Assembly: GCA_037447605.1 (NCBI GenBank)
Contig: CM074814.1
Coordinates: 651,865 to 715,864 of the forward strand
DNA: 64,000 nt
Direction: 5' to 3'
From: Zygnema circumcarinatum
Lineage: Eukaryota > Streptophyta > Zygnematophyceae > Zygnematales > Zygnemataceae
A program made the position numbers and the translations under genes. The notes under the pieces were generated by a model that saw nothing but the letters and a program-made list of their open reading frames with translations, did not search any database and was not told the origin of the DNA. Numbering within the stretch: position 1 is the stretch's first letter; each line of letters opens with the position of its first letter. Positions 46,863 through 60,800 of the stretch are shown here, piece by piece.

Positions 46863-49800
46863 ATGGCACTGTCGCGCGCGGTCCAGCGCGGCTCCCGGCG
46901 GGGCGTGCTCGCGCCACGTGGCAGTCGCCTGCTGAGCGCGAGCGCTCCTGGAGGGGGCGTTGACCTCTACTCTCTCCTGGGCGTGCCACGTGGCGCCTCC
47001 AGGGAAGCCATCAAGAGCGCCTTCTACTGCAGGGCGAAGGAGGCGCATCCTGATGTCCGCCATGGCCAAGGCCATGGTGACAAGGAAGAGTTTATCCGCC
47101 TCGCTGCCGCGTATGAGGTGGGGGAGAGGGAATGATTAAGGATTTAGGGTTTGAAGGAATTTCATGGCTTGCAAGTTGAAAGGGTGGAAGTCTTGAAAGG
47201 GTGTTAAGGCTTCCAGATCATGAAGATTTTCGTATTTGATAGAGTTTTAGGGTTTTTATTGTTTACAATACTTGTAAAGCTTTAAAGTATGCCAGGGTTT
47301 GAAAGAGAAGGATGTTAAAGATCCGAGTAGATCCTGACGTTTGACAAAACTAAAGCACTCACCCACATCTAGAACACGTCACATAACTATACTTGAATTA
47401 CAGCTGAGTTGTTCATTTTAAATTTATAATGTATCAGATAATATGCCATCAAGTACACAGTTTCCTCTTGCAAGTGTCTCAACCGCTCTCAACCTTTTCT
47501 TGAAACCCGCACTTCACAAGTATAGTTGCTAAACATCAAAAACAACATTTTTTTTTGATGAAAAGTTAATGAATGATACATATCCATGCCAATGCAATCT
47601 GCATCATCTTACATTTGATGGCATAATGTCCAAAACTCAGGTCTTATCGGATCCCCAAACTCGACAGCTGTATGACATGGAACTACAGTCCACGTTTCGT
47701 TCAAAATCAACGCATCAAAGCTCGTCATTCCATGATACGAAAACGCCATCATGGAATCGAGAGAGGTAAGATATTCTTCCTCCCCATATCTTCCCTGCCC
47801 TCCCACTCTCGCTCCCTCCCTCTCCTCTCTCTGCGGCTACGTCTGACTCCTTCCCTCACTTCGATTTTCACAGAGAGGCAGCCATGGCTGCACAGTCAAA
47901 CGCTGTTCCATGGCTAAGGCGTTACCGTTTGCTGGTGACACGTGCCGTTCACGGATTGGAGATTGAATCCAATGAGGGCCACGTGTCAAGTTTTGACCAT
48001 CTTGGAGTCGGAGAATGGACTGTCGGTGCCACAAAGCGACAAGTTAAAGGAGAGTTCATTTCTGCTCTTTCTACCGCCTACTTTGGCCCCCCTCTGGATG
48101 AAGAGATGTTGCGGGAGAAAGGACTTCCGGAATGCTTTGAGGGAGAGGAGAGAGCGGCAGCGGGAGTGGGAGAGGTGTTGCATTTGGTCCATGGGAGGAG
48201 GCTTCTGGGTGTAGTGAGAGAGAGGCACGAGCGGCTGATCGAAGTAGGGAGGGATGGGAATGGTCTTTTAGAAGAGAAAGGAGGGAATTCGCGAAAGGCA
48301 GGGATGAATCTGCTTAACATTGACGGCAGGATAGAAGGCCATGGGAAGAAATCCGTAAACATGGGAGTAGGGGAAGGTAGAAGGAGAGAAAAAGCATACC
48401 CATCCTTGGAACTTGAGTTACATGGGCGAGTGGTAGCCACTGCGGAACGAATGCTGGTGAGAGCTGGAATGGAGGAGGACGAGGAACAAGACTGCAAGAC
48501 ACGAGCAAGCGACTATGTTGTGGTGTATGGAGTTGAAGGTGACGAAGGTTCTATGGATCAGCGAAATAATGGGGAGGAAGGTGTGGGGGGAGCTTCATCA
48601 CCAGTGAGATATAAGAGAGGAAAGGAAGGAGACCTCGAAACCCGGAAGGTTCTGGGAAAGATTTTCGGCTTGGCAAGCCGAATGGAGGGAATGTGTCCTG
48701 TGGAGGGAGAGGGTGGTGAGAGACGGCATCTTCTGTCATTTCACAATACTCCTCTGGTGAAGCCCTCTCCTTGCAGGGTCTTCGACCGCTTTCGACGACT
48801 TAGGCATTCAGAGAGGTGGAGGGTTTAGTGGTTAGGAGAGACCCTCTGTTCCACTCACAGAGGGGAGATTGATGGCAGCCATGGCTAGGGCTGTTCCTCT
48901 GCAGGTTCGCCACATGCTCTTCTATCGGCAGGAGGAGGGCCGTCAGCTCTGCGAGTGTCGGCTACGCAGGGCATGGCTGCCACCCTCAAGGTGAGAGAGA
49001 GGGGTAATGCAAAAAATCCTGAAAATGAAAGAAATTGAAGGAAAGTCAAGTGGCAGGAAGGTCAAAGGAATAATGATGATGCTGAAAGAGGAAGGATCGA
49101 GGGATGTGTTGGTCAGGTTCGGGAGACAAATCTCAAGTGAATAGCAATGTGGTTTGGTGGCAGGATTTGTTCTGTTGACCGGTCCGAGGGTTCTAAATTT
49201 TAGGAGCTCTAAACCCTTTTTCTTCTACAAGGTGTTAGCATCTGAACCCTGTGGCTTTTGATAGAGATATCATCGGACCTTGTATATGTCCACGATGACT
49301 GCTTCTTTATTGTCAGAAGACGTCCTTATACCTTCTTTGCCTTGCTAGTATTCCCGTGATGATTGTGTCTAGCATCATTTGCCGAGCATGCAGGTATTGG
49401 CTGTTTGAACCACGCTGCCCTACCCATGACATTGGAGGCTGGTACTTTGAAATATTTCCAGAAAGGGACCGCACCAAAGGCCACCACATGAATCCGTACG
49501 CCGAAATGTTTCGAAGGGCGGAAGGGCGCGGCTCTTATGCCTTCCACTCCACAGCAGTCACTCACTGGAAACCCCCCGGATCCCACAGGCATGTTGGCCA
49601 CTACTCTACGTTGCAATCTTGCTCTCCCTCTCTCTCGCTCTCCCTCCCTCCCTCTCTCTCCTTCTCTCCACTTACTCTCCCTTCCTCCCTCCTTTCCCCT
49701 TCCTCTCCTGTTCTGTATCTCTCTCTCTCTCTTTCTCTCTCTGAGTCTCTCACAACAACCGCACATACCTGCAACTCTATTTCCGTTTGCGTCTGACAGT

Positions 49801-49970
49801 CTTATTTTTGCAGCAGGCTTCATCCAGCGATGTACATTTTTGGAGCGGCGTACAAAACGTTGGACGAGGAAGAAGCTAAACTTAAGGGAGGTGGGCTAGC
49901 TGCTAAGGTTCTGCAGTTTTATTCGAATAGTAAACGAAGGGCTTACTTGTGGAAAGGGTGGAATGCATAA
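46863..49970 (+). CDS. Organelle-type J-domain protein with plant-specific C-terminal region
   Basis: Six exons are proposed: 46863-47117, 47641-47765, 47874-48756 (end least certain), 48905-48990, 49394-49588 and 49817-49970, closing at ~565 residues. An Arg/Ala/Ser-rich N-terminus (about 35 residues) suggests organelle import. The J domain runs ~38-105: DLYSLLGVPRGASREAIKSA, the HPD motif in AHPDV, then FIRLAAAYEVLSDPQTRQLYD. Exon 3 is a long, weakly conserved, Gly/Glu/Arg-rich stretch. The C-terminal exons hold a compact conserved part: HMLFYRQEEGRQLCECRLRR, YWLFEPRCPTHDIGGWYFEI and HPAMYIFGAAYKTLDEEEAK. This matches plant-only J proteins of unknown client. Intron 5 appears to be GC-AG (CCCACAG|GCATGT). 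It should recruit an Hsp70. Confidence 0.82.
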
Positions 49971-51065
49971 AGGGCGACGAAGCCTTTGCGGATGTTTTAT
50001 TGTAAGATACGCTCTTCTTATGCATCACATTACTTGAAGGTTAATTAAGATGACCTGTCCTTTGACTTTAACTCAAGTTCTGAAGAGATGACATGCTCAG
50101 GACAGTGTTGGAGGTTTTCCGTTCCCTGTCTCTGTAAATGCAAAGCGTTCCTATACCTTTGAGGCGAGGGCTTGAGACCCATCCTCACGTCCCCTTTATG
50201 CTTAAACACACATACAGACATAGACACTATGAATGACGGTGCCCTTAAAAGTGACGCCGCCAAGAGACTCCGTCGCACCTCAGTCCTTCCCAGGTTGCTT
50301 TCCCTTCGCCGACTGTTGATCTCATCTCAGCCCATGATGGACCCATAGTTAAAGATGATGGAGCTCCCTCTGCGTGGTGGTAGCATGTGCAACATTGGAA
50401 CGTTGCGGCCTTGACGCAGGCTTTGTTAAACAATCCCTTTTCATACAAATGCAAGTTTCCTTCACATTGTAGGACCTTGCGTCCTACAATGTGTTTCTAT
50501 CCTTCTCCCCTTGCGGTTGTAGCCGACCCTTAGCCCTAAATTCTCTAATCCGCATCCACAGTTCCCAGGCGATCCAGCTGGCACTTGGCTGATCGAGTTT
50601 TGCCACGTGGCGACCATCTAGGCCCCAAGCAGGCGAGTCAGCAGCGTCATGCCATGCCACGTGTCATGCCACGTGTGGAGCCTACCTCCCTCGACAATCC
50701 CTGACAGCCTTTTCTCGACCGCCGATAAAAAGGCAATTTCCACGTGGCAGCCAGAATCGTACGAAACTGCACGGTAACCACTCCGCACGTGCGACATCGA
50801 AAATCGACACCATGTTTCAGTGTTCGTACAATGCCTTCGTACGATAGTACGACAACCCGTACAAACTTTGGAGCAAATCTACGGCACTGTACTTGTCCGT
50901 ACAACTCTGCTTCCTGTAAACGAAGCTGGCTACAGTCGCTGTCTCTCCTCAAAAGGCAGCCATGGATGCTGCTGCTGCTTTGCTGCACTCTGCAGGCCTG
51001 GGCTGCGGGTCCACAGCTCATATAAATTTAAATATGATCTGATATTTTTTTATCCTTGCATCAAA
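49971..51065. promoter_or_regulatory. Region upstream of TIC236 with G-boxes and GTAC cluster
   Basis: No gene was seen. Between 50600 and 50750 lie GCCACGTGGCG, two GCCACGTGT sites and TCCACGTGGCA. From ~50758 to 50905 there are seven GTAC tetramers. This promoter-like arrangement ends ~160 bp before the first in-frame ATG. A short ATG-led frame at 50962 (MDAAAALLHSAG) could be part of an alternative first exon. Confidence 0.45.
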
Positions 51066-54000
51066 ATGAGTGCATATGCTCTGCCGTCCCTGACAGCTGG
51101 CCGTCAGTGTTGCCCTATTGTTATTTCTTCTTGCTATAGGGACTCTGAGGGACAATGGAACGCTCCTGCCTCCCGGAGAAACTTAGGTCTCAGGAAAACG
51201 CGCGTCTGCTTGTCTCCGCTCAAATTGAAGCAGATTTGGCTTACTGGAAAGGACTATCCTCTGCGGCAGAGTTCAGCATCTTTTGCTTTACAGCAACAAT
51301 ATTCGGCTTTCAATAATGGAAGGGGGGTAATTGGATTTGGAATCAGGAGAGAAAGAAGAGGAAGCTGGTCATTGCGGCAGAACAATGTCGCAGGGAGGGC
51401 CTGGGGGCTCACTACAAGCAGCCATGGCGGGAGTGGTGGCTCCGAGGGCTACAATGCAGGTTTTGAAGATGCAGGAAATGGGTCTTCAAGGAGCCATAAT
51501 GGTGCCTCTGCAAGAAAAGCGACGAAAAGGAGGTGGTCGGATGACGGGAACGACTCTGCACACTCAGATATTGAGCATCTAACTAATCCTGATTCTGCAG
51601 AGAAATTGCCAAAGAAGCAGAGGGCTTTGTCCCCCTCAAAAGTTGCTTGGTTTGTAGGAGCATTTGTTCTTGCAACAGCGGTTGCATTTGCACACAGGAA
51701 GGCAAAGCACCATCTTAGCAGTAACGTTCTTCCCCCTCTGGCAGCGATGGTTAGTGAGCAGCTTGGACGAGAGATAGAGCTTGGAAAGGTGCGACGCCTG
51801 TCACCTCTTGGCATAACGCTGGGACCCTGTTCGGTTGGTCCGGAGGAGGAGGAATTCTCCTGCGCCGAAGTGGCAGAGGTGGAAGTAAAGGTACGTGTGC
51901 GACCTCACGCGAACAATTCGAGAAGCGCGGTCGTATCCGTGCCTTGTTTCGTTTCACTTGTTTGTAGAATGTGGTATAGTAACATCATTGTGGTGATTTT
52001 CAGAAACTTTTATTCTCGCAACTTATTTTTCGTATTAAGCTCCTCTGGAAGTTTATAGTTTAGTTTAGTTTAGTTTTAGTTTTTTTTCAACCGTTGAAAA
52101 AATCGTCAATGACTCATCGTCATTTGGCTACAAGTCGGCAGTACATACACTAGTGCTGGACTTGAAAGACCAGTACATGTTAGCGTGTTCCTCTGTGTTG
52201 GCTTCGAATGGATACACTTTCACTTACTTATTTTTTACAAACCAAACTTCCTCCACCTTATTCTACTTTCGATGAACTCTCATGCCGTTTTCTGCTTTCC
52301 AGAGACGAGACATAGGCAACCGAAGTTGCCGGATCTGTTGCATGCTGAATATGGCCTATTTAGCTCAGTCGATCTAAATCTTGAATTGTTCAGGATTGTC
52401 CAAGAAATCGTTTGCATCTTGAAATTATTCCGTGGCCTCTTGAGTCCATTTGTTGTTCTTCAGTACAGCATTCCCAACCAAAGACCACTTCGTGCATTTG
52501 CCTTCTATCATAGATGCCAGAGCAGCGGGTTTATTTGAAGGTCAGGTACATGTGATGCCAGTTTAATTTCCCATCCTACCGCTGGTGTATGAGGTTGTGC
52601 GGGAGTCACAGTTAGAACCTTATGGAGCTTAATACGTTGTTTCCTACAACATGATTTGCATGACTTTTCTGATCATTGTTTGTTGGCACTTGCGTCAGTG
52701 CATGTGTCTTCAATATGCCGTGGGTCCGAAAGCTGTGATCACTTAGTAGACTCACGGGAGGGCTATGATGTGAAGCATGACGACATGAACTCCTTCATCT
52801 CTCCTTATGATGCAGTTTCGGCCGATCACAAGCCTTCGCAAGGGGCAGCTTGTTCTCGACGCTGTAGTCAACAAGCCGAGAGCACTTGTATCGCAGCTCC
52901 CTGATTGGACATGGCTGGAAATTCCAACGGAAATGGATGAACATGTGAAGAGGACAAGTGCCGATTCCGGATTGGATGAGCGCACAGTGATCAGGCGGAA
53001 ATCACGAGAACAGGGCTTACTTGAACTTTCAGGAGAGAGAACTGATTTGGCCAGACTGGGGGCTGAGCGGCGGTACAGGATTAGTCCCGGGGAGGTCCTG
53101 AGAGGAGAGGATGAGCTGAGAGAGCAGATGGGGATGATGAAGACAGTTAAAGGAGCAGGCGAGAATCGTGTCGAGCGAGAGATTGTCACAGATGGTGGGT
53201 CGCCAGGAATAGAGGTGGAGATGGAGGAGGGAGAAGGAGACGGAGGGAATAATGGAGAGGAAGAGCTGGAAGCTGGAGGTTATCAGCGGTTAATGAAGGC
53301 AGGGGGTAAATGGATGAGAGGGAACATGCTCGATCCTGCTGCTGTGAGTTTTAAGGCCGTTCTGGAGAGAATGCAGCCACAGAAGGCGGAACCATCAAAG
53401 GCGGAGGCTATAGATAGGCTGTTGGATCGCAGTGCAGCTGCAGTTCTAAGAAAATTTGTGAAACTTGAAGCGGAGCAGAAGCAGTTTTTGGATGACTTTA
53501 ACAGCCATGCACATATTGGGGCGGATGAAGGGTCGTTTAAGGGGGGATCAAGTAAGGATGAGGGTGGGTTTTTTTCTGACTATGGCAGCAATAATGAAGG
53601 ACCTATTGCAGAAAGTAGAGCTCAGATTATGCCTGTAGAACCCGGTTTGAGGGAACAGATGCACGAAGGTGTCTCGCAAAGTGGAGTTAGCAGAGGAGAG
53701 AGAAGGTTGACTGCAGGGGAATCTGCAGAAACAAGGTCCTGGAGGAGTGAGAGAGAGGTGACTAGCAGAGATTCGAAGTCTGCGCTTCATGTTGAGCCTG
53801 CTTCCATAGAGTCCATACGTGAAGCTTTGGTTCGCGCAATTCAGGAACGGTCGAATGGGAGTCACCAAGAAGGGGGAAAGGGAAGCCAATTTGGTGGAGG
53901 AATGGTGCGAGCGATTGAGGGAGGGAAGGGACGGAGGGGAGGCAGCAGTAATGGTAATGTAAATGCAGAGGAAATGAGGGCTCCTGGATCAGGAGGAAGT

Positions 54001-54770
54001 AGGCTAGGAGGGGCACTATTGTTAGGAAGTGATATGTCAAACAACAGATCTGAAGAACAAGTGAGAAACAGATTATCTGATGAGGGTGGTAATGTGAACG
54101 GAAGAAGTGGAGATCGGAGAAGGCAGGCGCAAGAGGTGAGTTCCTTTATCAGAGGGTCTGTAAAGGAACTGAAGGTGACAGAACGGCTAATGTCTTCTTC
54201 GGAGAAGTTTGCCAACAAAGTGGAGTCAGGGGAGAGCGGCCAAGCCAAGGAAAAGGTGAATAGTAAAACGACGCAGAGCCACCTCAGGAAAGGGGATGGA
54301 GAAGGGAAGGGAGGCCGAAAGGGAATAGCCCAAACGGGGCCTCGTTTGTCGGAAGTGTCTGACAAAAACTCCGCTGAGGCCTTGAATTCAGCCCCTGTTG
54401 GTGTTAAGGGGAATGTAATTTCAGGTATTACGTTGGCTGGTATTGGCCGTCAGGCTGAGGGGCCTGTAGGAGGGGTAGTGAGGATTGAGGGGCAGCAGGC
54501 TGTGGGAGGAGATGCGAGTGGCAGTCTGAATGTGGATAGTCAAGGAGTGTTGACATCCCAGAGCAAAGGAAAGAAGGGGAAAGGGAGTTCTAAGTTGGGC
54601 AAACCCGTGAAGGGGAAGAAGGCAGAAAGTTGGTCGCCTGTGGCGCTAGAACGAGTATTTATCAATGAAGGGACGCTGGTCTTGGTGGGTCATGGAGATG
54701 TCGAGCCAAGGTGAGGTTGGAATTGAATGACCAATGGTTGTGACTCCTGGAGTAGAATGATACCATGGAA

Positions 54771-54806
<36 letters not shown>

Positions 54807-57800
54807 GATTTTGTGAGGTTCTCTATGTCAATCAAGGAAGAGTTCTGAGTATGCTTGTAAGGCTGCCATCATACAGGAAATGTCAATCCCACAGCCCCAT
54901 GAGTAATTGCTAGGGAATTTGTCGTCTTCCCTACAGAGCTTGGGACCACACAATCATTACCAGAATGAAGTCACACCCAACCACGGATCCATTAAAGTCA
55001 CTTCCACACATTATCTATGGCAATGCTTTGCTATGCTGGAAAATCAAAGTTGCCTTGTAGCATCTTCGGAATTATTCATTGCCTACGGGATATCCTTTGC
55101 AGATTCATGGACGAAACTAATGGCTATGTGACTCTCAGCAAAAATTATCGTTGTTGCCACGTGGCAATTAGAGGGAATCTCAAAGAATGGAGGACCGGAA
55201 ATCCTAGTGGAGATGGAGGCCGTCTAAACGTTAAAGTGGATGCAGACCTGGACAAGAAATCGTGGACTGTCTCGATTAGAGGAAGAAACCTGTTTGCCCC
55301 TGTACGGAGGAGCCTTACCTTTTATTTTTTTTAGTTTATGTTAGTTCAAGCAGCTGTGTGCTATTGGATGGAAGTGATGAACTACTGTATGTATTATGGA
55401 ACTAATTGTGCTGTCAAGTGTCGGTTTTCTCGGTTGATGTTTTTTGTATGGGAGTGGCTTTTTATTCAGCTGTTTGAACGATTGCTCGAGATTCCTTTGG
55501 ATTGGTACAAGGGGAGGGCGGATGGAGATGTGAGTGCTCTGAAACTCTATTCAGAAGAGATGATTTTCCTTTTTAAAGTCTTTGCGTCTTCACCTTTGTA
55601 CGCTGTCTGGAAATTGGAACCTGTAGAAGATTCCGTTGTAGGGATGACTGCAGCACAAGCAGTCATCTCATGGAAAACGTTTCAGCATTTGCCTTGTCTC
55701 TGGATTCAAGAGTCCTCTTAATGGTTTAAGGTTATCCAATGCAGCTCCTTATATGGATGAATGCGGAGGATACATTTCCTCATCTTCGAGGGAGAGTGGA
55801 TGTGCACGATCTCGATTTTCAAATCTGGGAGTCTCCTTCGCCATTCATGGTGAGCTCCTAAAATCTCAGAGACTGCATACATACAAAGTCGTTTTCTGAG
55901 TGAGTTTCTATCTTCAAATCATGCGGTAATGAAGGTTAGGTTTTGGGTTACCCGACCGGTCACAAAACCCTTTTTCAGCCAAAGAATGAATTACTTTTGG
56001 CATATTGACTAACAAACGAATTGGATCTTTTGATCAACATAGTAACCATTATTTACATATAGGCCATTGGTCCGAGCATTTACCTTTTTTCAAGTACATA
56101 AGCTGAGACTTTTGCCTCGGATGAGTTGCTCTTTCATAGCTTAAGTGTGTTTTCATTCGATACTTATGCAATTGAAAGTGAGTCAATTGAGCCGTACGTA
56201 TACTAAAGCTTTGAGGCCTTTGTGAGCTTTGCTTTTTGTTAATACCACTAAATCGAGTGAAAGTGTTCCTTTGTCTATTGATTTGTATATTCGGCAAAGT
56301 ATGAATATGCTGAAGAAGTTACCTTAAAAAGGATCTGCGCTGTATCCATGATTTGCTATCAATCCAATGAACAAAAGCAAAAACATAATGTTCACTCCTT
56401 TCCTTATGGGGAGTATCTCTATGCAGCCAAGTGAGCCTTTATTGTATGAATGGCACGTCTCTCTTTGATGCAGGGTGTAAATGGAGCCCTTCTGTTTGAA
56501 GGGCAGCGGATGTTTTTCCATGATGCTACTGGTCACTATGGGCACGTCCCACTCAATGTGTCTGGAGACATGGATATCAATCCAGTGAATGGAGAGTACC
56601 GACTGAGTGCTCAGGTATGGCTTTTCTGGCGATGTTTATCAACATAGAAAGATATGAACGACTCGGTTGTGAAGCCCTATGTTAAATTCATGCTGACAGC
56701 ATCTGTTGGAATAGCGTGTAATTGCTCATTTATTGAATGATTTGGAGTGAGGATGCTGGGTTGCCAGGCATCGCCTGTGGAGCTCAATTCTCTGATGCAC
56801 ACTTTGGGTGCGAAACCTCCGCCATATCCGGTAAATATTCAATAGGCCTCCGTTCTCAGAATTGTGGGAGGGATTGGGGGGGGGGGGGAGGGCATCCCTT
56901 AAGATTGTTAAATTTACTATCTATGCTTGAACGATTCATGAAGGACATCAAGCATTTGCAGAGAATATGTTAGATAAGCATCTGAGATGTAAGGCATGTT
57001 GCTGTTTCTTTGATTATTTCTGCATTGCAATGGAAACAACAATCTATGGCACACTTGAGGTCAATACAATGTGAAGACTGGCTTTCCTTTCTCGACCTCA
57101 TCTACGATCGATCCTTTGATATCCATTTGGGTTACTGCTAAGACTTCCTGGGTCCCTTTGGGTCTCCTTGGGAAAATCCCTTAGTCTCTGTGTAAGCTTT
57201 AAGCCTCCTCTGATCTCTCTCTAGCCTCTTTCTGTGAACTTTGAATAAACTTTACGTCCAATTAGGGCCCCTGTTGAGTGTCTTTGCTTTCCTGTGAATC
57301 CTACAAAAGGCAGCTGCTGTGCTTGTGATGTTTTACCAGCTTGCAGGAGCTGTGAAAGGAGTAGTCTACTGTAGAGGCCCACTTGATATCCCGATATTTG
57401 AGGGCACAGTGGAGATGTCTAGCAGCCACGTTCCTCTCGCTCTCTCATCGACCCCCACTGATGCAACAAGAGCAATAGAGCTTGCAGCTGACAAAGGAGC
57501 AGTGGCAGCCTATGACAAAGTGCCGTTTACTTCCGCTTCTGGGAGCTTCATTTTCCGCACAGATGATTGTGTATGCCTTCTTCCTTCAACCTCCCGGGTT
57601 CTTCAAGAACTCCGTTTTTTATTTTTAAAAGAGGGTAGTTGCTTTCTATTGAAAAGCAAAGGAATCTCAATGCGGGTTTTTTTTATGAGTAATTATGTCT
57701 CATGCGGACTTCTTCCAATACTCCTCCCCCCTTCCTCTCCCTCTCCACCCCCCCCCCTCCCCCCCTCCTCCCACTCTCTCCCTTTCTAGGAATCTAAGAG

Positions 57801-60800
57801 CATCGACAGCCATGGTAGGGAGGTGATGCATGGTGGTGATGGGCTACATTACAGGTTGCCGATGTTTTTGGAATTAGAGTCGTTCCGGTGGGAGGAGGAG
57901 AGATAAGAGCAGCTGGAGACCTATGGGTCTGTCCAGAGGTATGCCTTTTTTCACCAAAGAATCCGGTCGCTATACTTAACTGTCGATGATAGCATAACAA
58001 ATGGAAGCAGGAGACAATTTTCATTGTTCATCCCGATTCGGCAAGTACTAGCCGAATTAGCCACATCATTCATTCTATGCGTCAGAAATGTTAATCAAAG
58101 CTTGTTTGCTTATACGAATCATGAATGCATCAGGGGATATGGGCACGTGATTGATGGCTGCAGAGGTTTGACCTGGAGGGAATAGAACTGTTCACTTGTG
58201 CAGGGTGAAGAAGACCCACATTCAGTGAATGTGGACTGTTGGGCTTTTGGCATTCCAACTGAGAATCTCCTTCAGTGGTATGCACCGACAGGGTTCGATG
58301 TACCGCCCGGCTCTATTGGAGTCACTCATGGAGAGGCCAAAGCGAGGGGGGCGCTGCTGATGCCGTATGGAACTCCCTCGTTTCTCCTCTCTGCCTCTCG
58401 CTCCCTCTCCCTCTCCCCCCCTCCCTCCCTCCCTCTATGGGTTGTTAGGGTTTTCAGGGTTTCCGTACCCATTTGTGTCACACCTTTTCTTACATACTCG
58501 CGTTCGCTCTCTCCAAAAGGTTGTGTATTTGTTTAGGGGCTGAGGGATGAGGAGCGGTTGGCATCGTGGACTTGTCAGGGTACCTTTGTTCTGAATTTTG
58601 GTGACTTCAATCTTATCTGTTGCGTCATAGAACTCGGTGTTTTGTAGTGGCTAAGAACTCGGTGTTTTTTAGTGCATTGGACATCGTGTATATACTGATG
58701 GATGCCTTGCTGATATGTAATACATAAGAATATGGCAGCACCTCCCGTACCTTCCCTCTCCTATTTTCTCTCCTCTCTCCCTCCTTTGCTCCCCGCTTGC
58801 CTCTCTCCACTTTGCTCTCTTCTATTTACTCAACCGTCCTATCTCCTCTCTCCTCCTATCCTGTCTTGCTCCCAGAACAATCGATGTTGTGTGGACGGCT
58901 CCGGATGCAAGAGGGTCTTTGGAAGGGGCCCATGGAAAGGTGGCAATCAGCAGAGAAGCTATCTCAGTTAACTCATCTGCTTCTACCTTTGACCTTTTTG
59001 GAAAAGTAGACACTGCATACCCTCCACTACCACCCCGACCTACTCGTAGTGAAAGGAAAGCTTTCAGGCTTATGGGCCCAGTATCTGCATCTGGAAGACC
59101 CACAATAGAGGGTCTGGAATTAGACCTTCACCTGAAGGGCTTTGACGTTATGGGGCTTGCTTTCGGGGATTCTCAATTAAGGTCAGATAATCTCTCTCCC
59201 GTCCGGGCCAAGGTTGCTGGAAAGGTGAAGCTGAAAGGGAGAGTTCCCAGCGAGAAAGTGAACAAGGTAGAAGCCCGTAGTCAGATGGGGACGAAACTCA
59301 GTGGAAAGATATTGGGAGGAGAGGGAGAGAGGAGCGAGAGAGGGAAGCTCAAGAAGAAGGGAGAAAAAAATGGTGCAGGAGAGGGGAGCTTAGTTGGAGT
59401 GAGGCTCGGGGGAGAGGAACGCGACGGTGGTAGCAGGGAAGAAGGTGATATTCCAAAGAAGGGATTTCCAGGGCTGATGGGAGAGATTTCTATGCAGGGT
59501 TTAAAGCTGAATCAGCTTCTGGTAGGTTCCAACCTTCAGGGGCATTTTCAAGTCCTGGAGAGCGGGTTTGAGCTTCAGACAAAGGGGAGACCGGATGAAC
59601 ACTTAGCAGTACAGGTGGCGAAGTGTGAAGGGAGAGAGGGACGAGGAGTAGGAGGTGTGGGGGTGGGAGAGATAGGAGGGATGTTGTCCCTACAAAGGGG
59701 GGCTTTGAGAACTGAAGTACAATTTCAACCGGGAGTTGCAGCTGATGTACAGGTGAGCCTTCATTCTTGAAACCATACACGGTTCTCTTAGGCAGCATAG
59801 CCGTAAATATTGTTTTTATATTCCCACTGGAAATGCCTCTCTTTGTAGCTGAAGGGAGTTACTTGACACCTCTCCCATAGTTCCTCTCTCTCAGGTCCGC
59901 AATCTTACTCTGGACGAGCTGGAAGTAGCCTCCTTGAGGGGAGAAGTAGAGAAGGTGGATGTGCGCCTTGACTTTGGGAAGAGGAGGGGCTCCGGAGGCA
60001 TGCTTATGTTAAGGCCTCGTTTCAGTGGCCTACATAGCGAGTCGCTGGAAGCCAACTTTCGCTGGACGGGAGATGTGGTGAGAGAGAGAGTTCTAACTGC
60101 CTCCTCTACTTCCCCTCACCTGTAGCTCTCACTCTCTTTCTCTCCTTCTCGCTCCTTCCCCCACATTTTCCTTCTCTCCTCCAACTTTCTCTCCTTCCCC
60201 CCATCCTGTCTTCATCCCTTCCCTCTTTTTCTCTCTCTTTCCTCTCTCTCTCGAATCCTTCCCACTAGAATGCTTCTTGTCCCACAGGTCAACTCCGGCG
60301 TTTAAAAACTAAGGGCTAGTGTTGAAAACACAAAATCTCTTCCCCCACACCCATTTTACAAACCCCCTTTGCAAAGACAATTTTGCCTAATCGTAACTCA
60401 CAATGCTCCTTGCTAGTGTAATTTGAATCTTTTGTCATTTATACCCGTCATGTTGGTGCAGATTTCTTTGGAGCGGTCGGTTCTCGAGCAAGCAAACAGC
60501 CGCTATGTGTTGGAAGGGGAGTACGTTCTGCCGGGACTACGAGACCGAGCAGCTTTGGAAGATAAGCAGGAGGAGGATAAGCTGTTGGGGAAAGCCATGG
60601 CTGGGCAGCTTCGCTCTATGATGAGCTCTATGGGGAGATGGCGGCTCAAATTGGATGTTCCTCGGGCAGAGATTGCAGAAATGTTGCCAGCTGCAAGGCT
60701 TCTTTCAAGGAACCGAGATCCCGCAGTTGTGTTCAGATCAAAAGTGAGAAGAAACGTGGAGTTACTACCACAGTTTGGAATGTGAAAATCGTGGCTTAAT

